From: Shewanella marina JCM 15074
GTDB taxonomy: Bacteria; Pseudomonadota; Gammaproteobacteria; Enterobacterales; Shewanellaceae
DNA: 64,000 bases
Direction: 5' to 3'
Assembly: GCF_000614975.1 (NCBI RefSeq)
Contig: NZ_BALM01000003.1
Location: forward strand, 1 to 64,000
Shown: one piece after another, positions 27,287 through 38,451 of the stretch
How positions within the stretch are numbered: position 1 is the first letter of the stretch
Layout of the letters: each line of letters opens with the position of its first letter
Made by a program: the position numbers and the translations under genes
Notes under the pieces: model-generated
Database searches by the model: none
What the model was told of the DNA's origin: nothing
Seen by the model: the letters and a program-made list of their open reading frames with translations, nothing else

Positions 27287-28549
27287 ATGAACATAGATTC
27301 ACTAAATATCGCCCCTTTATTAATTGAGGGATTAACTGCTTGCCAATATCAGTCTCTCACTGATGTACAACAAGTTGTGGTGCCATTTGCACTGTCTAAC
27401 AACGATGACTTAGGCGTTTGTGCGCCCACTGGTACGGGTAAAACCGCCGCATTTGCAATTCCATTATTGCAGCAGTTATTAGCAAGTGATGATGTTGATA
27501 ATGGCGCTGTTAAAGTGCTAATTATGACACCGACGCGTGAACTTGCGATTCAAATTGGTGAAAATATTGAGCAATATGCCCAGTTTACAGATATCAAAGT
27601 ATTAACGGTATACGGTGGCAGTAATATCAATCCTCAGCGTAAAGCGCTGGCGAAAGGCATCGATATTTTAGTGGCAACTCCAGGCCGTTTATTTGATCTT
27701 TGTAGCCAATATGGCTTGCAATTAGATCAAGTTACGCAGTTAGTGATTGATGAAGCTGATCGTATGCTAGACATGGGCTTTGTTAAAGATATCCAAAAAG
27801 CCAAGCGTTTGTTAGCACCGCAGCACCGTACCATGCTATTTTCAGCGACGTTTACTGAGCAGATTAATGCGTTAGCTAATACGATGCTCGCCCAGCCCAA
27901 GTGGATTAATGTGTCGGCTAAAGCCGGTGCTGCTAAGATAGACGAACAGGTGTTTTTATTAGATAAACGCCGTAAATCTGAATTTTTGGCTGAAACGGTT
28001 GGTCGCCAAAACTTGCAACAAGTGATGGTCTTTGTAAACAGTAAAGAGTCTGCAGAATTACTTGCACATGAGTTATTACTTGATGGTTTAAGTTGTGCAG
28101 TGTTACATGGTGATAAAACCCAAGGCAGTCGTAACCGTTCATTAGCTGATTTTAAAGCGGGTAAAGTTAAATTGCTGGTGGCGACTGATATTGCTGCGCG
28201 CGGTATTGATATTCAAAATCTGCCATTGGTGGTTAACTATGAATTGCCAGAAGAGATTGAAGATTATACCCATCGTATTGGTCGTACGGGACGTGCTGGT
28301 AATCAAGGTCAAGCTTGGTCATTAATTTCGCCAATTGAACGTCAACAGCTGCATTTAATTGAACAAGATATTGAGCGTCAATTATCAGTATCAAGCCCTG
28401 CAGGTTATGAAATTGGTGCACCATTACCAGAGCGTTACCGTGAACTAATGACCAAAAAGCCTAAAAAATTATTTACCCCTAAAAAGTATGAGCACAAGAA
28501 AAAAACTTCTGCTTCACGTCAAGGTAAGTGGCAAAAAAAGTCAAAGTAA
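27287..28549 (+). CDS. DEAD-box RNA helicase
   Basis: A 420-residue ATP-dependent RNA helicase. The motifs are in order: Q motif (LTDVQ), Walker A APTGTGKT, PTRELA, GG-type TPGR, DEADRMLDMGF, SAT, MVFVNSKESAELLA, RGIDIQ and HRIGRTGR. The C-terminal 40 residues are Lys-rich (KKPKKLFTPKKYEHKKKT), likely for RNA contact. It belongs to the RhlE/SrmB-like group, but I cannot pick a subfamily with confidence. Roles in ribosome assembly or cold growth are usual for such proteins. Confidence 0.93.
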   Translation: MNIDSLNIAPLLIEGLTACQYQSLTDVQQVVVPFALSNNDDLGVCAPTGTGKTAAFAIPLLQQLLASDDVDNGAVKVLIMTPTRELAIQIGENIEQYAQFTDIKVLTVYGGSNINPQRKALAKGIDILVATPGRLFDLCSQYGLQLDQVTQLVIDEADRMLDMGFVKDIQKAKRLLAPQHRTMLFSATFTEQINALANTMLAQPKWINVSAKAGAAKIDEQVFLLDKRRKSEFLAETVGRQNLQQVMVFVNSKESAELLAHELLLDGLSCAVLHGDKTQGSRNRSLADFKAGKVKLLVATDIAARGIDIQNLPLVVNYELPEEIEDYTHRIGRTGRAGNQGQAWSLISPIERQQLHLIEQDIERQLSVSSPAGYEIGAPLPERYRELMTKKPKKLFTPKKYEHKKKTSASRQGKWQKKSK

Positions 28550-28592
28550 CTGATTAACTGGGGTAGAATCATGCCACTGTTTTTAGCTGAAC

Positions 28593-29954
28593 ATGCCTAT
28601 GTCTACCTCTGTGACTTCTGAACAAGATTTAGCCATGATAAACGAGCCGATTGCTCGTTTATTTTGGCGTTATTCCATTCCTACTATTGCCTCAATGTTA
28701 GTGACAGGTATTTATGTCACTATCGACGGTATGTTTATCGGTCATTACCTCGGCGAGCAAGGTTTAGCTGGCATGATGCTAGCTTATCCTGTGGCTTCAA
28801 TTTTGTATGCGGTTGGTGCATTAATTGGCATGGGTAGCGCCGCTTTAGTTTCTATCTATCTTGGCCGTAATAACGTGATTCAGGCACGGCGCCTCGTTGG
28901 TAATGCCTTTAGTCTTTGCTTATTATTTGGTCTTTTCTTTGCCATCGTTGGTTGTTGGTCTAGTTCCCATATTTTGCAATGGCTGGGAGCGACAGGCGAA
29001 GTCTTGAAGAGTGCAGAGCAGTACCTGTTTTGGTATTTTGCGCTTGGCACTTGGCCAATATTATCAATGGCATTCTCAGCTTTGCTACGTAATGATGGCC
29101 GTCCTCAAGCCGTAACTTGGATTTTAATTCTAGGTGGCGTGCTTAATGTTATTTTTGATTATTTATGGATTGTTGTTTGGCCTTATGGCTTAACTGGTGC
29201 TGCTATCGCAACCATGTTAGCGCAGGCCATTACTGCTGCCTTCTATTTACACCATTTCTTTTGGGGTAAAACACGGCTTGGTATTAACTGGCAACAGATG
29301 CGTTTAACTGTTAGCAATTGCCTTGAAATTTTCAAAATGGGCTTGCCAAGTTTTCTGATGAACTTGTATTTGTCGATTGTGCTGACATTACATAATATGG
29401 CATTTATGTGGGTCGGTGGGCCAATTCATGTTGCGGCTTATGCCGTCGTGAGTTATACCGAAGCGCTGTTTTATTTGATTTTTGAGGGTATCGCTCTAGG
29501 TTGCCAACCGATATTAAGTTTCAATGCTGGTGCGCGCCGTTTTGAACGCGTATTTGCCACCTTTAAATATGCTGTTGTAGCAACCTTGCTGGTTGCGTTT
29601 ATTGCAGTGACATTTATCTATATTAAACCTGAGTGGTTAGTTTATCTATTTGCTGGCGATAATCCGGCATTAACGCCAGTGGCAGTAAATGGTATGTTGC
29701 TCTACTTCTGGGGGCTGCCAATGGAAGGTTTATTGTTGGTTGGCGCAAGCTTCTTACAAGCGATTGGCTTATCCAAACAGGCATCGACCATTACCGGTGC
29801 AAAACTGATTTTAATTGCGATAATTCTATATCTATTTGCTTGGTTATTTGGCTTAACTGGCGTCTGGATTTCACTGGCAGTATGTAGTTGTATTCTACTG
29901 GTATGGTTGGTTTTCTTACTTAAAAGAGTATCGGTATCACACGCAATAAAATGA
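28593..29954 (+). CDS. MATE family efflux transporter
   Basis: A 453-residue transporter with about 12 membrane helices in two homologous halves, as in the MATE/DinF family, which exports drugs and metabolites using Na+ or H+ gradients. INEPIARLFWRYSIPTIASMLVTGIYVTIDGMFIGHYLGEQGLAGM is the typical first helix region, and GMGSAALVSIYLGR follows. The N-terminal start is uncertain between 28593 and 28599, as no clear ribosome binding site is visible. It begins 43 bases after the helicase stop. Substrates are unknown. Confidence 0.9.
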   Translation: MPMSTSVTSEQDLAMINEPIARLFWRYSIPTIASMLVTGIYVTIDGMFIGHYLGEQGLAGMMLAYPVASILYAVGALIGMGSAALVSIYLGRNNVIQARRLVGNAFSLCLLFGLFFAIVGCWSSSHILQWLGATGEVLKSAEQYLFWYFALGTWPILSMAFSALLRNDGRPQAVTWILILGGVLNVIFDYLWIVVWPYGLTGAAIATMLAQAITAAFYLHHFFWGKTRLGINWQQMRLTVSNCLEIFKMGLPSFLMNLYLSIVLTLHNMAFMWVGGPIHVAAYAVVSYTEALFYLIFEGIALGCQPILSFNAGARRFERVFATFKYAVVATLLVAFIAVTFIYIKPEWLVYLFAGDNPALTPVAVNGMLLYFWGLPMEGLLLVGASFLQAIGLSKQASTITGAKLILIAIILYLFAWLFGLTGVWISLAVCSCILLVWLVFLLKRVSVSHAIK

Positions 29955-29979
29955 TGCAAATTGTTACTTGTTTGTGGTG

Positions 29980-30543
29980 ATGACAGATCTCATAATATTC
30001 AAAAATATTGATGAGATCTCCAAATTGAAAGCGCTTAATTTACGTAGCGTTATTTGGCTAAGTGTAACGGCATTAATTGCTATTGTGGTGGTGTCATTGT
30101 TGATGATTAAGTATAAAGAGCATCAACTTGCCCATCTAACTGAAGTTTATCAGGCTTATCATGAAGCTCATGATAATTTAGATATGCCGCTGGCGATAGA
30201 GTTGGCCCAGCAAGCTTACGAATTAGGCTTGGTTGAGTATGGTGAATATTCATTAGATTCTGCCATGTTGGCATTTAATTGGGCAAATTTAATTAAGCCA
30301 CAGGCGCCTGAGCAAGCATTTGAATTATATCAATATGTGTTAGAAAGCTTTAGCCGTACCTATGGGCGGGAACGGATTGAGTTACACAGTACTTTAGTTA
30401 ATTTAGGTGATACAAGTCCTTCAAGAGAACAAGCTTCAAATTACTTCCAGCAAGCGATTACCATTGCGGAACATTATAACAAGCCAAGCTTGATCAGTGA
30501 GACTGAGCAGCACTATCAGCGCAAAATGCATAGTGCGATTTAA
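29980..30543 (+). CDS. Membrane-anchored TPR-like protein
   Basis: A 187-residue protein with one N-terminal transmembrane helix (about 28-48, SVIWLSVTALIAIVVVSLLMI) and a helical C-terminal domain of TPR-like repeats (LAIELAQQAYELGLVEYGEYSLDSAMLAFNWANL, then EQAFELYQYVLESFSRTYG). The ATG follows GTGGTG; the upstream TTG is rejected. It begins 25 bases after the MATE gene. Function unknown; a scaffold in the periplasm is possible. Confidence 0.75.
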   Translation: MTDLIIFKNIDEISKLKALNLRSVIWLSVTALIAIVVVSLLMIKYKEHQLAHLTEVYQAYHEAHDNLDMPLAIELAQQAYELGLVEYGEYSLDSAMLAFNWANLIKPQAPEQAFELYQYVLESFSRTYGRERIELHSTLVNLGDTSPSREQASNYFQQAITIAEHYNKPSLISETEQHYQRKMHSAI

Positions 30544-30545
30544 TA

Positions 30546-30572
30546 AAAAATGCCGCATATAGCGGCATTTTT
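30546..30572. terminator. Bidirectional terminator between TPR gene and lldG
   Basis: The arms AAAAATGCCGC and GCGGCATTTTT close an ATATA loop. Confidence 0.9.
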
Positions 30573-30586
30573 ATTATTAATAAACG

Positions 30587-31156
30587 TTAAACAAGATAAA
30601 CGTTTAAGCTACAAGCACCATGTGCACCAACAACTAATGATTGCTCAATATCTGCTGTTTTAGATGGGCCTGAAATAAAGGTACCAAACTGACCTGATGC
30701 GATTTCTACCTTTTGTACTGCGATATGCATATTTGCACATACATCTTCAGCGGCAAGTACAATTAATAGGTTCTCACAAATAAATGGTGTTACGCGGTGG
30801 CCAACTGATTCGTTGTTTACCCAGATACAACCATTTTCTGCAACACCAACATGACCTTTAATAATGGCATAATCAATATCATGTAGTTCATGTGGATCTG
30901 CTGGTACTTCACGGTTGCCTGTCACGCCATCAACCAATGAAATAATCTGCTTACCTTCGCTTGATAATTTATCAATTTCAGCTTGTAGACCGGTAAGGCC
31001 ACCATCACGATGTAGTGTTGCTGTAACCGTGTTTAAGCTGGTTTCAAATTGACTAAGTAGATCATCTAGACGAGCCGGAATATTAATTACTGGCATCGCA
31101 TTATCGCTTAACGCAGTAGTTGATAGGGCTTGTAAAATTGCTTGTTTGCTCGACAT
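30587..31156 (-). CDS. lldG: L-lactate dehydrogenase complex subunit LldG (LutC, DUF162)
   Basis: A 189-residue subunit of the LldEFG iron-sulfur L-lactate dehydrogenase, the system first found in Shewanella and known as LutABC in Bacillus. The LUD (DUF162) domain spans most of the protein, with GVAENGCIWVN, ICENLLIVL and the C-terminal FISGPSKTADIEQSLVVGAHGACSLNVYLV. I start it at the ATG of MSSKQAI, 4 bases after the lldF stop; a longer frame runs back into lldF. The complex passes electrons to the respiratory chain. Confidence 0.94.
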   Translation of the reverse strand: MSSKQAILQALSTTALSDNAMPVINIPARLDDLLSQFETSLNTVTATLHRDGGLTGLQAEIDKLSSEGKQIISLVDGVTGNREVPADPHELHDIDYAIIKGHVGVAENGCIWVNNESVGHRVTPFICENLLIVLAAEDVCANMHIAVQKVEIASGQFGTFISGPSKTADIEQSLVVGAHGACSLNVYLV

Positions 31157-31160
31157 ATGA

Positions 31161-32536
31161 TTAGCTCCGGTGTTTCTTGTACCAAGTTTCAAAACTTGAA
31201 TTAGGTGCAACAGGAAGTTCGCGATATTTACCCCAAGCGCCTGCAAATGGTTTTAATAGGCTATTTGGTAAGTATTTTAACGACGTACGGGCAATGCTCA
31301 TTGAGCAGTTAAATAGGGTTTCATTACCCATTAATTTACCCACTAATGGCATATATTTCTCTTTGCCATAAGGTAGCTGATGGTTTTCAGCTTTAATGCG
31401 ACGGTGATGAGCAATAATTTTTGCTAGCGGCACCTTAGTTGGGCACACAAAACTACAGCTACAGCATAATGTACATGCCCATGCTAGAGAGTTGGTATCA
31501 TCACGCTGGGCACCGACTGCAATACCGATAGGGCCTGGAATGGTATAGTTATAGCTATGACCACCAGAACGACGATATACAGGACAAGTATTTAAACAAC
31601 CACCACAACGAATACACTTTAATGATTCAGCAAGAATCTTATCTTGCATCATTTTAGTACGGCCATTATCAACGATGATAATGTGCATTTCGCCATCTTC
31701 TTTCGGGCCACGATAGAATGAACTATAAGTGGTTGAAAGCTGACCTGTAGCGTTACGCGCTAGCATACGTAGTAATAGACCCGCAGCATCGATATTAGGG
31801 ACAACTTTATCGATACCCATTGAATGCAATTGCAGTTTAGGCAGGTTAGCGCCCATATCTGCGTTACCTTCGTTGGTACATACGACTACCGCACCTTTGT
31901 CAGCAATGGCCATGTTGACGCCTGTCATTGCTGCATCAGCACTTAAAAATTGCTCACGTAAGTGAACACGTGCTGCACGAGTTAAGTAGGTCGGGTCACT
32001 TGCGCCAGCTTCTGTACCAATTTTTTCATGGAATAGGTCGCCTACTTCTTCCTTTTTAAGGTGAATAGCAGGTACCACGATATGTGATGGTGGCTGACCA
32101 GCAAGCTGGATGATGCGCTCACCTAAGTCGGTATCGATAACTTCAATACCAAAGCTTTCTAGGTAAGGGTTCATATGGCATTCTTCAGTCAACATTGACT
32201 TAGACTTTACCAATTTCTTAACGTTATGTTGCTTAAGATGCTGTGCACAATTTTATTGTGCTCTTCGCCATCTTTAGCCCAATGAACTTGAATGCCATTT
32301 GCATGACAGTTTTTTTCAAATTCTTCTAAATATGTGGCTAAGTTAGTTAGCGTGTGAAGTTTGATTTCAGAGGCTAACTGACGTAGTTGCTCCCACTCGG
32401 GTAAGCTAGCTGCAGCGCGGTCACGTTTTTCACGTAAAGTCCAAAGCGCTTTAGAATGCCAGTCTACGCGAGCTTCATCTTGACAAAAAATGTCAGCTTT
32501 TTGAGCATGGGTTTGTGCATTGCTGTGATTAGACAT
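31161..32536 (-). pseudogene. lldF: L-lactate dehydrogenase iron-sulfur subunit LldF (LutB), single frameshift (probably intact)
   Basis: LldF carries two ferredoxin-like Cys clusters, CIRCGGCLNTCPVYR and CTLCCSCSFVCPTKVP, plus an N-terminal LUD domain and a C-terminal DUF3390-like region. The frame from 32536 stops early after HNKIVHSILS because AGC-AAA-CAT has lost an A near 32229. Restoring it gives SKHNVKKLVKSKSMLTEECHMN and a 458-residue protein, normal for the family. It sits 9 bases after lldE and directly before lldG. Confidence 0.94.
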
Positions 32537-32545
32537 GGCAAATTC

Positions 32546-33295
32546 CTATAGAGCTGCGTTGATCACTTGCGCGATGTGGCGAGTTTGGATCGGAAGTAAT
32601 TGGCGACGGATCATACCATCAAGATGAAGTAGGCAAGATGGGTCGAAACCAACCACATACATCGCACCTGTTTCAGCATGGGCTACCGCTTTATCTTTGC
32701 CCATTTTTGCTGATACAGCACCTTCATCCATAGCGAACGTACCACCGAAACCACAACATTCATCACGGCGTTCTGGATAAACAATTTCAATACCCGGAAC
32801 CTGACTTAATACCGCTTCTACTTTATTGAATGGTGCTTCCATTGATTCACTTGGAGAAGCTAGACCTAACATTCTAATACCGTGACAGCTTAGGTGAATG
32901 CTCACTTTATGGTTAAATGGGCGTTTAAATAAGCTAGGATCGATAGGTGCTACGTCGTGTAAGAATTCAGTTAATTCATACAGCTTGTTGATCACTTCTT
33001 GTGCTTCAGGGCTAGTGTCAAACTCGTGAAAGTTTTCTTTAGCAGCAACTAAACACGATGCAGCAGGGCAAACAATTGCATCACACTCAACACCTTTAAA
33101 TGCGTTCAGTAATTTTAGTGTTGTTTTTCTTGCGGCATCAAAGCAGCCTGAGTTAGTCATTGGTTGACCACAGCATGTTTGATCTGCAGGTAAAATAACT
33201 TCGTGGCCTAACTTTTCAAGCAGTTCTAGCGTTGCTACTGCAACTTCTGGAACAAATTGATTCACAAGGCATGGTGTGAATAATGCAATTTTCAT
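32546..33295 (-). CDS. lldE: L-lactate dehydrogenase complex subunit LldE (LutA)
   Basis: A 249-residue protein with two CCG domains (QTCCGQPMTNSGCFDAA and RDECCGFGGTFAM), which bind a non-cubane iron-sulfur cluster in related heterodisulfide reductase subunits. Together with LldF and LldG it oxidises L-lactate to pyruvate. The start is the ATG of MKIALFTPC; the upstream in-frame ATG has no family similarity. A 263-bp gap, unusually long for this cluster, separates it from dld. Confidence 0.93.
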   Translation of the reverse strand: MKIALFTPCLVNQFVPEVAVATLELLEKLGHEVILPADQTCCGQPMTNSGCFDAARKTTLKLLNAFKGVECDAIVCPAASCLVAAKENFHEFDTSPEAQEVINKLYELTEFLHDVAPIDPSLFKRPFNHKVSIHLSCHGIRMLGLASPSESMEAPFNKVEAVLSQVPGIEIVYPERRDECCGFGGTFAMDEGAVSAKMGKDKAVAHAETGAMYVVGFDPSCLLHLDGMIRRQLLPIQTRHIAQVINAAL

Positions 33296-33433
33296 TAGCG
33301 TTATCTCATTTGTTGGCAGACATTGGTACACCTAATTATTTATGTTATCGCGGTGTATAAATTGGGCTGACAATATATGCTTATATCCCTATGATAAATA
33401 GTGTTAATTAAGCAAATGAATATAAACATTATT

Positions 33434-33494
33434 GCAAAAATGAGAAAGTGTAACATGTTGTTTTACAACAATAAAAATACACTTCTCATTTTGC
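33434..33494. repeat. Long imperfect inverted repeat between dld and lldE
   Basis: The left arm at 33434-33452 pairs with 33478-33494 with a one-base bulge, and a smaller TGTTG/CAACA stem lies inside. On the minus strand the 3' side ends in CATTTTTGC. It could be a terminator for dld or an attenuator ahead of lldEFG. Confidence 0.6.
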
Positions 33495-33558
33495 TTAATT
33501 GTCGCTTTTCGTTTTAGTAAATAGATTGTTTAACAATGGGTTAACTAATCTATAGGTA

Positions 33559-36364
33559 TTACCGACTACATTCCTCGAGTAAATAAGCAAGGTGTTGGTA
33601 TGAGATACCGCTATGATGACTCAAACCTACTTCACAAGTTCTATTGGCTGAATAACCTTGTTTAAAGTCTGCGGGAATTAGTTTTTTTATATTACGTAGT
33701 GCACTTGCGTTTATTTCTGGTTTATATAGGCCTTTTTCACCGGCAAAACCACAGCATTCAATGCCTGCTGGCACCACAATGTGTTCAACACAAGCATTGG
33801 CAAGTGCCATCATTTTTGTTTCCATATGCATATGTCTAGCACTACAGCCAATATGGATTGTGGCATTAGCTTTCTTGGTTAAGTGTAGTTTAGGTAGCAC
33901 CTTATCGTGCATAAATTCAACTAAATCGACAATTTCGATATTGGGATTCCCTTGTAAGGCACGTTTAGTGCATGACAGAGCATCAATAATGACAGGCATT
34001 TTGCCATTGTCACTTACATCGGCCATTGCTTGTAGGAGTTGTTGCTGTTTCATATCGGCATTTTTAAAGTCACCTTTTGATTCCCACATCTGACCGCAAC
34101 ATAAATCACGGCTATTGTCTGGAACAATGACGTTAAAGCCTGCTCGTTCAAGCAAAGTGATGGTGACTTCAGAAAGGCTACGAGTATCGCTATCGACAGG
34201 CGTTGCGCCAAAAGTACGACCACCACAAGCTGGGAAGTACACCACACTCGGCTTGTTTGCTTGAATAGGTGATGGTGTGGCAATAGATGACCCTTTAGGA
34301 AAATCAGGATTCCAATAGGGGACTTCTTTGCTAAGTGCACGGCTGACATTCATTAAGCCACTGGTAAAACCATCACCAGTTAGGCGGTGAATTTTATCGA
34401 GTAAATTAAATCCTGTGCTGATGGCTTGGTTAACACCACCATAATGCTTTGCTTGAAAATCTAGCACTTTTTGATCGGTAGTGGTGATATAGTCGCTGCG
34501 CAATTTTCGCACCAGTTGCCCCATACTATTATCAACAGGGCAGGCGATGGTACACAGTTGGCAAGCCGCACAGGTATCGACCACATCATATTTTGCGGCT
34601 GCTCGCATTTTTTCTGCTGCTGTTTTATCTCCGGATTGTTCTAGGCGTTCGATTTCACGTAGCGTGGCAATACGTTGTCTTGGGGATAGATTTAATGCTG
34701 AAGTTGGGCAAGTTTTTTCACAAAAGCCACATTCAATACAGCGATCAACAAGATCATCAACAACAGGGCAAGGCTTCATATTTTTAATATGAATTTGGGC
34801 ATCATCATTTAATATCACGCCTGGATTAAGTAGGCCTTCTGGATCAAAGATATGCTTGATATTTTTCATTAATACATAAGCATCATTACCCCATTCCATT
34901 TCAACAAAAGGGGCGACTGCACGGCCTGTACCATGCTCTGCTTTCATTGAACCATCATATTTATTGATGACCATATCTGCGACATCTTGCATAAAGGCAT
35001 CAAAACGCTCTACATCGGCATTGGTGGCAAATTTAGGTGTGATAATGAAGTGGAAGTTACCTGCTAATGCATGGCCATAAATAACCCCTTCAGGGTAGCC
35101 ATGTTTATGAAATAACTCGGTAAGATCTTTAGCCGCGTTAGCAAGGTGTGGCAATTCAAACGCCACATCTTCGATAATCACTGAAGTGCCTTTTGGTCGT
35201 TCACCACCAATAATCGGGAACAGTCCTGAACGCATCGCCCAATATTGACCGTATACTGCAGGATCTGTACTGAAACTGATTGGTCGCTCAGTTTTAATAT
35301 GCGCGAGTTTGCTTATTACATCTTGGGTGTAAGCGGCGAGGGTATGGTCATCATTAGCACGTGATTCAATCAATAGAATAGCTGCATTTTCAGGTAAATC
35401 AGCCAGCCATAGTGGCATTCCTTTTTTGCCTGTTACCGCTTTAATTGACGCCCAATCGAGTAATTCAGCTGCGGCAACACTATCGCCTACAATTTGTTGA
35501 ACAGCATCTGCAGCATCTTCCATATTGAAAAATACCGCCATAGCTGAAGCTTTATATTTAGCATCTTCTACCGTGTGATAGGTTACTTCTTCAACAAAGG
35601 CGAGAGTGCCTTCTGCACCAACGATAAGATGATTAATCAGTTCAAATGGATCGGTATAATCAACTAACGCGTTTAAGCTATAACCCGTAGTATTTTTTAT
35701 CGAATATTTCTTTTTGATACGGGCTGTGAGAGCTTCATTTTGTTGGGTTAATAGGGCAAGTTGTTGTAATTGAGCCAGTAGTTCTGGATGGGATTGACTA
35801 AATTCGGCTTTAGATTGCTCGCAACCTGTATCTAATCTTGTCCCATCCACAAATACCAACTTTGCAGAGGCGATGGTTTGGTAGCTATTTTGTGCGGTAC
35901 CACAACACATACCTGAAGCATTATTAGAGACAATACCGCCAATTTTTGCAGAGGCTAATGTTGCTGGATCTGGGCCAATTTTTTTATTGAAGGGTTTTAA
36001 GGCTAGCATTAGCATCGGCACCAATAACGGCTGCGCCAACACTAATTTGGCTTTGATCTTGGTTTATCTTGATCTCTCTGAAACCATCAAAACCGAGCAT
36101 TAATAAAATACCTTCACCAATGGCTTGGCCAGAAAGACTGGTGCCTGCAGCGCGGAAGGTGACTGGAACTTGATGTGAACGTGCAACCTCTAAGGTTTTG
36201 ATGGCATCTTTAATTGATTCTGCATGGACCACTATTTCTGGCACAATTCTGAAATAACTGGCATCCGTTGACCATGCAAAGCGCCTAACAGGATCATTAC
36301 TTACTGCGTGTTCTCCAAGTTGACAGACTAGGTCTGCCATCACTACGTTATAGTTAATTGACAT
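33559..36364 (-). pseudogene. dld: FAD-linked D-lactate dehydrogenase Dld-II, single frameshift (probably intact)
   Basis: Dld-II is the iron-sulfur D-lactate dehydrogenase described in Shewanella. N-terminal FAD-binding type 4 domain (VPVTFRAAGTSLSGQAIGEGILL), FAD-oxidase C domain, then two 4Fe-4S motifs (CIECGFCEKTCPTS, CAACQLCTIACPV) and C-terminal CCG motifs (CCGQMWE, CCGFAG). The frame breaks near 36001-36010 at GCT-AGCC; dropping one base there gives DANAALKPFNKKIGPDPAT, a match to the family, and a protein of about 934 residues. The start is the ATG of MSINYN. Confidence 0.94.
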
Positions 36365-36386
36365 TGTTCACTCTCTTTTACAGCTA

Positions 36387-36413
36387 GAAAAAGGCTCAAT
36401 CGAAATTGAGCCT
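36387..36413 (-). terminator. UUCG-loop terminator between lldP and dld
   Basis: On the minus strand the arms AGGCTCAAT and ATTGAGCCT enclose TTCG and are followed by TTTTTC. This is a canonical rho-independent terminator within the lactate gene cluster. It lies 22 bases after the lldP stop and 28 bases before the dld start. Confidence 0.83.
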
Positions 36414-36435
36414 ATTGAATCATTTTAATTATGTT

Positions 36436-38075
36436 TTAAAAACCGCCCCAGAAAGTGGCGATTGTGCCTGCAATTAAGGCATAACCTAATGCGATAGGCA
36501 TTGTTTTGCGGATGATTTCAGATTCTCGACCCGCCATACCAACAACCGTTGCGGCCGCGACTACGTTCATTACACACATCATATTACCGGCGTTAGCGCC
36601 GATCATTTGTAAACCGAGCACTAACTGAGTGTTTAAGCCTAGGCTATCTGCGGCGGTATACTGTAAGTTTGAAAACATCATATTTGAGAAGGTGGCAGAG
36701 CCAGATAGGAAGGCACCAAAAATACCTATAACAGGTGCTAAAAATTCCCATACAGAGCCAAAGACACTGGCCATTGCGGAGGCTAGTTCAACAGGCATTG
36801 AACCTAAACCTTGAATGCCATTATCGCCCGAGTTAAGGAATATCTTAACCATGGTACTGATGCGCCTAACGAGATAATGGTGGGTAACATCGACTTTGAA
36901 GAATCTATAATTGAGGTTTTAATGGCGCTGCCATTCATCTTAAAAATGATAAAGCCTAAAATACAAACCACAATGAAGAAGGTGCCGGGTAGATATAGCG
37001 GGGCAATGCTCTGGTGTAAACTGGTGCCCATAATTGGTCCAGTTGAAAATACCACTGATTTTAATAATGCAGTAAATGGTTCAATGGTACGCGAAAGTAC
37101 TAATAAAACCGCCATGACTAAATAGGGAGCCCAGGCCGTTAATTGTGAATATTTAACTTGGGTTTCTACATGTTTAATTTCTACTTTTTCAGCAAAGTCA
37201 TTCCAAGTGGTTTTAGGCAGTAACCATCCTTTCTTAGCGGCTGGAATAACAATTGCCATACCAATAAGCGCACCAATTACAGACGGGAACTCTGGACCAA
37301 TAAAGTAATTCATTAGCCATGCGGGGATGGTGAATGCAAAACCTGAAAACAGGGCAAACTTCCAAACTTGTAGGCCTTCCTTAAATGATTTGTTTTTGCC
37401 AAAAAATCCCGTTAATACACAAACAAGGACTAGTGGAATTAAGCTGCCAGTAATGAGGTCTATGGTGCTGGCATGTAATGCAATGCCTGATAAATACTCA
37501 CTAATTCCCATATTGTGGGCTTGCATAAAACCGTCAGATACATAACCACCACCTGCTTTTAATCCTTGCTCAAGACCAAAGTTAATCGGCGTACCAATTG
37601 CGCCAAATGACACAGAGGTTGAATCGGCAATAAGGGCGACGACCGCAGCGGCAATTGGCGGTACACCGATAAGTACTAATAGCGGCGCGCAAATCGCAGC
37701 GGGTGTTCCAAAACCAGCAGAGCCTTCAATAAATGAACCAAATAACCAACAGATAATGATGACCTGTACTCGGCGGTCATCACTGATGTTAGTGAAGCCT
37801 GCACGGATGGTATCCATCGCTCCTGAATTTTTGAGGGTATTAAGTAAGAATACGGCACCGAAAATAATGAATAGTGGCGTGAGGGAGGCAACTAATCCTT
37901 CTAAAATTGAGGCCATCAGTAACTGGGTTGGCATTTTCCAGATAAATGCGGCAGCAGCTAGAGTAAGTAATAACGAAATAGGCATCGCTTTAGATGCTGG
38001 CAGTCGAAACCAAACGAGAAATAACATTACACCGATAATAGGCGTTAAGCTGGCGAGTAATTGGATAAAGGTCAT
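36436..38075 (-). pseudogene. lldP: Lactate permease LldP (LctP family), single frameshift (probably intact)
   Basis: A proton-coupled lactate symporter with about 12-14 membrane helices. GSFIEGSAGFGTPAAI and SFGAIGTPINFGLEQG are LctP-family signatures. The frame breaks near 36852, where GTACC-ATGG has lost one base. Restoring one gives SLGASVPMVKIFLNSGDNG, GAFLSGSATFSNMMFSNLQ and GANAGNMMCVMNVVAAA, ending at 36436; total 546 residues. The ATG of MTFIQLLASL is preferred over an upstream one. It is the first gene of the lactate cluster. Confidence 0.92.
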
Positions 38076-38260
38076 GCTTGCCTCTGTAATTGGATATGAT
38101 AATTTTTTAAATACGTTGTTAGTGACCAATCTATGTCGGTTAATCTAACGAATTACATTGCGATTTTTTTATGTAGTAACTGAAATCTAAGTACCGATTA
38201 ATAACGGTTTTCTGATTTAGATTTAGTTAATTCAAAATACGTTATAGATCACATTTTGTG

Positions 38261-38276
38261 TGTGACCAAGATCACT
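38261..38276. promoter_or_regulatory. CRP-like site upstream of lldP
   Basis: TGTGACCAAGATCACT matches TGTGA-N6-TCACA in nine of ten core positions. It is about 190 bp before the lldP start. CRP control of lactate oxidation is known in Shewanella; occupancy here is inferred. Confidence 0.65.
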
Positions 38277-38451
38277 TCAAAAGGAAAAAATGCACCACAT
38301 AAATAAATATTAATCTAACAATCAAATTCTTAAAATTCACAATAGATTGACAAGTGAGCTAAAAATGTAATTTTTAAAGCGTTTTGCTGTCATTTTATTT
38401 CTAAAATTGACTGTTTTTTGATGAGTGGTTGCATCTAGTTATAGACAGGAA

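Noticed and set aside
36804..36852. Separate short permease gene downstream of lldP
   Set aside because: The two frames overlap and join into one LctP-family protein after restoring a single base.
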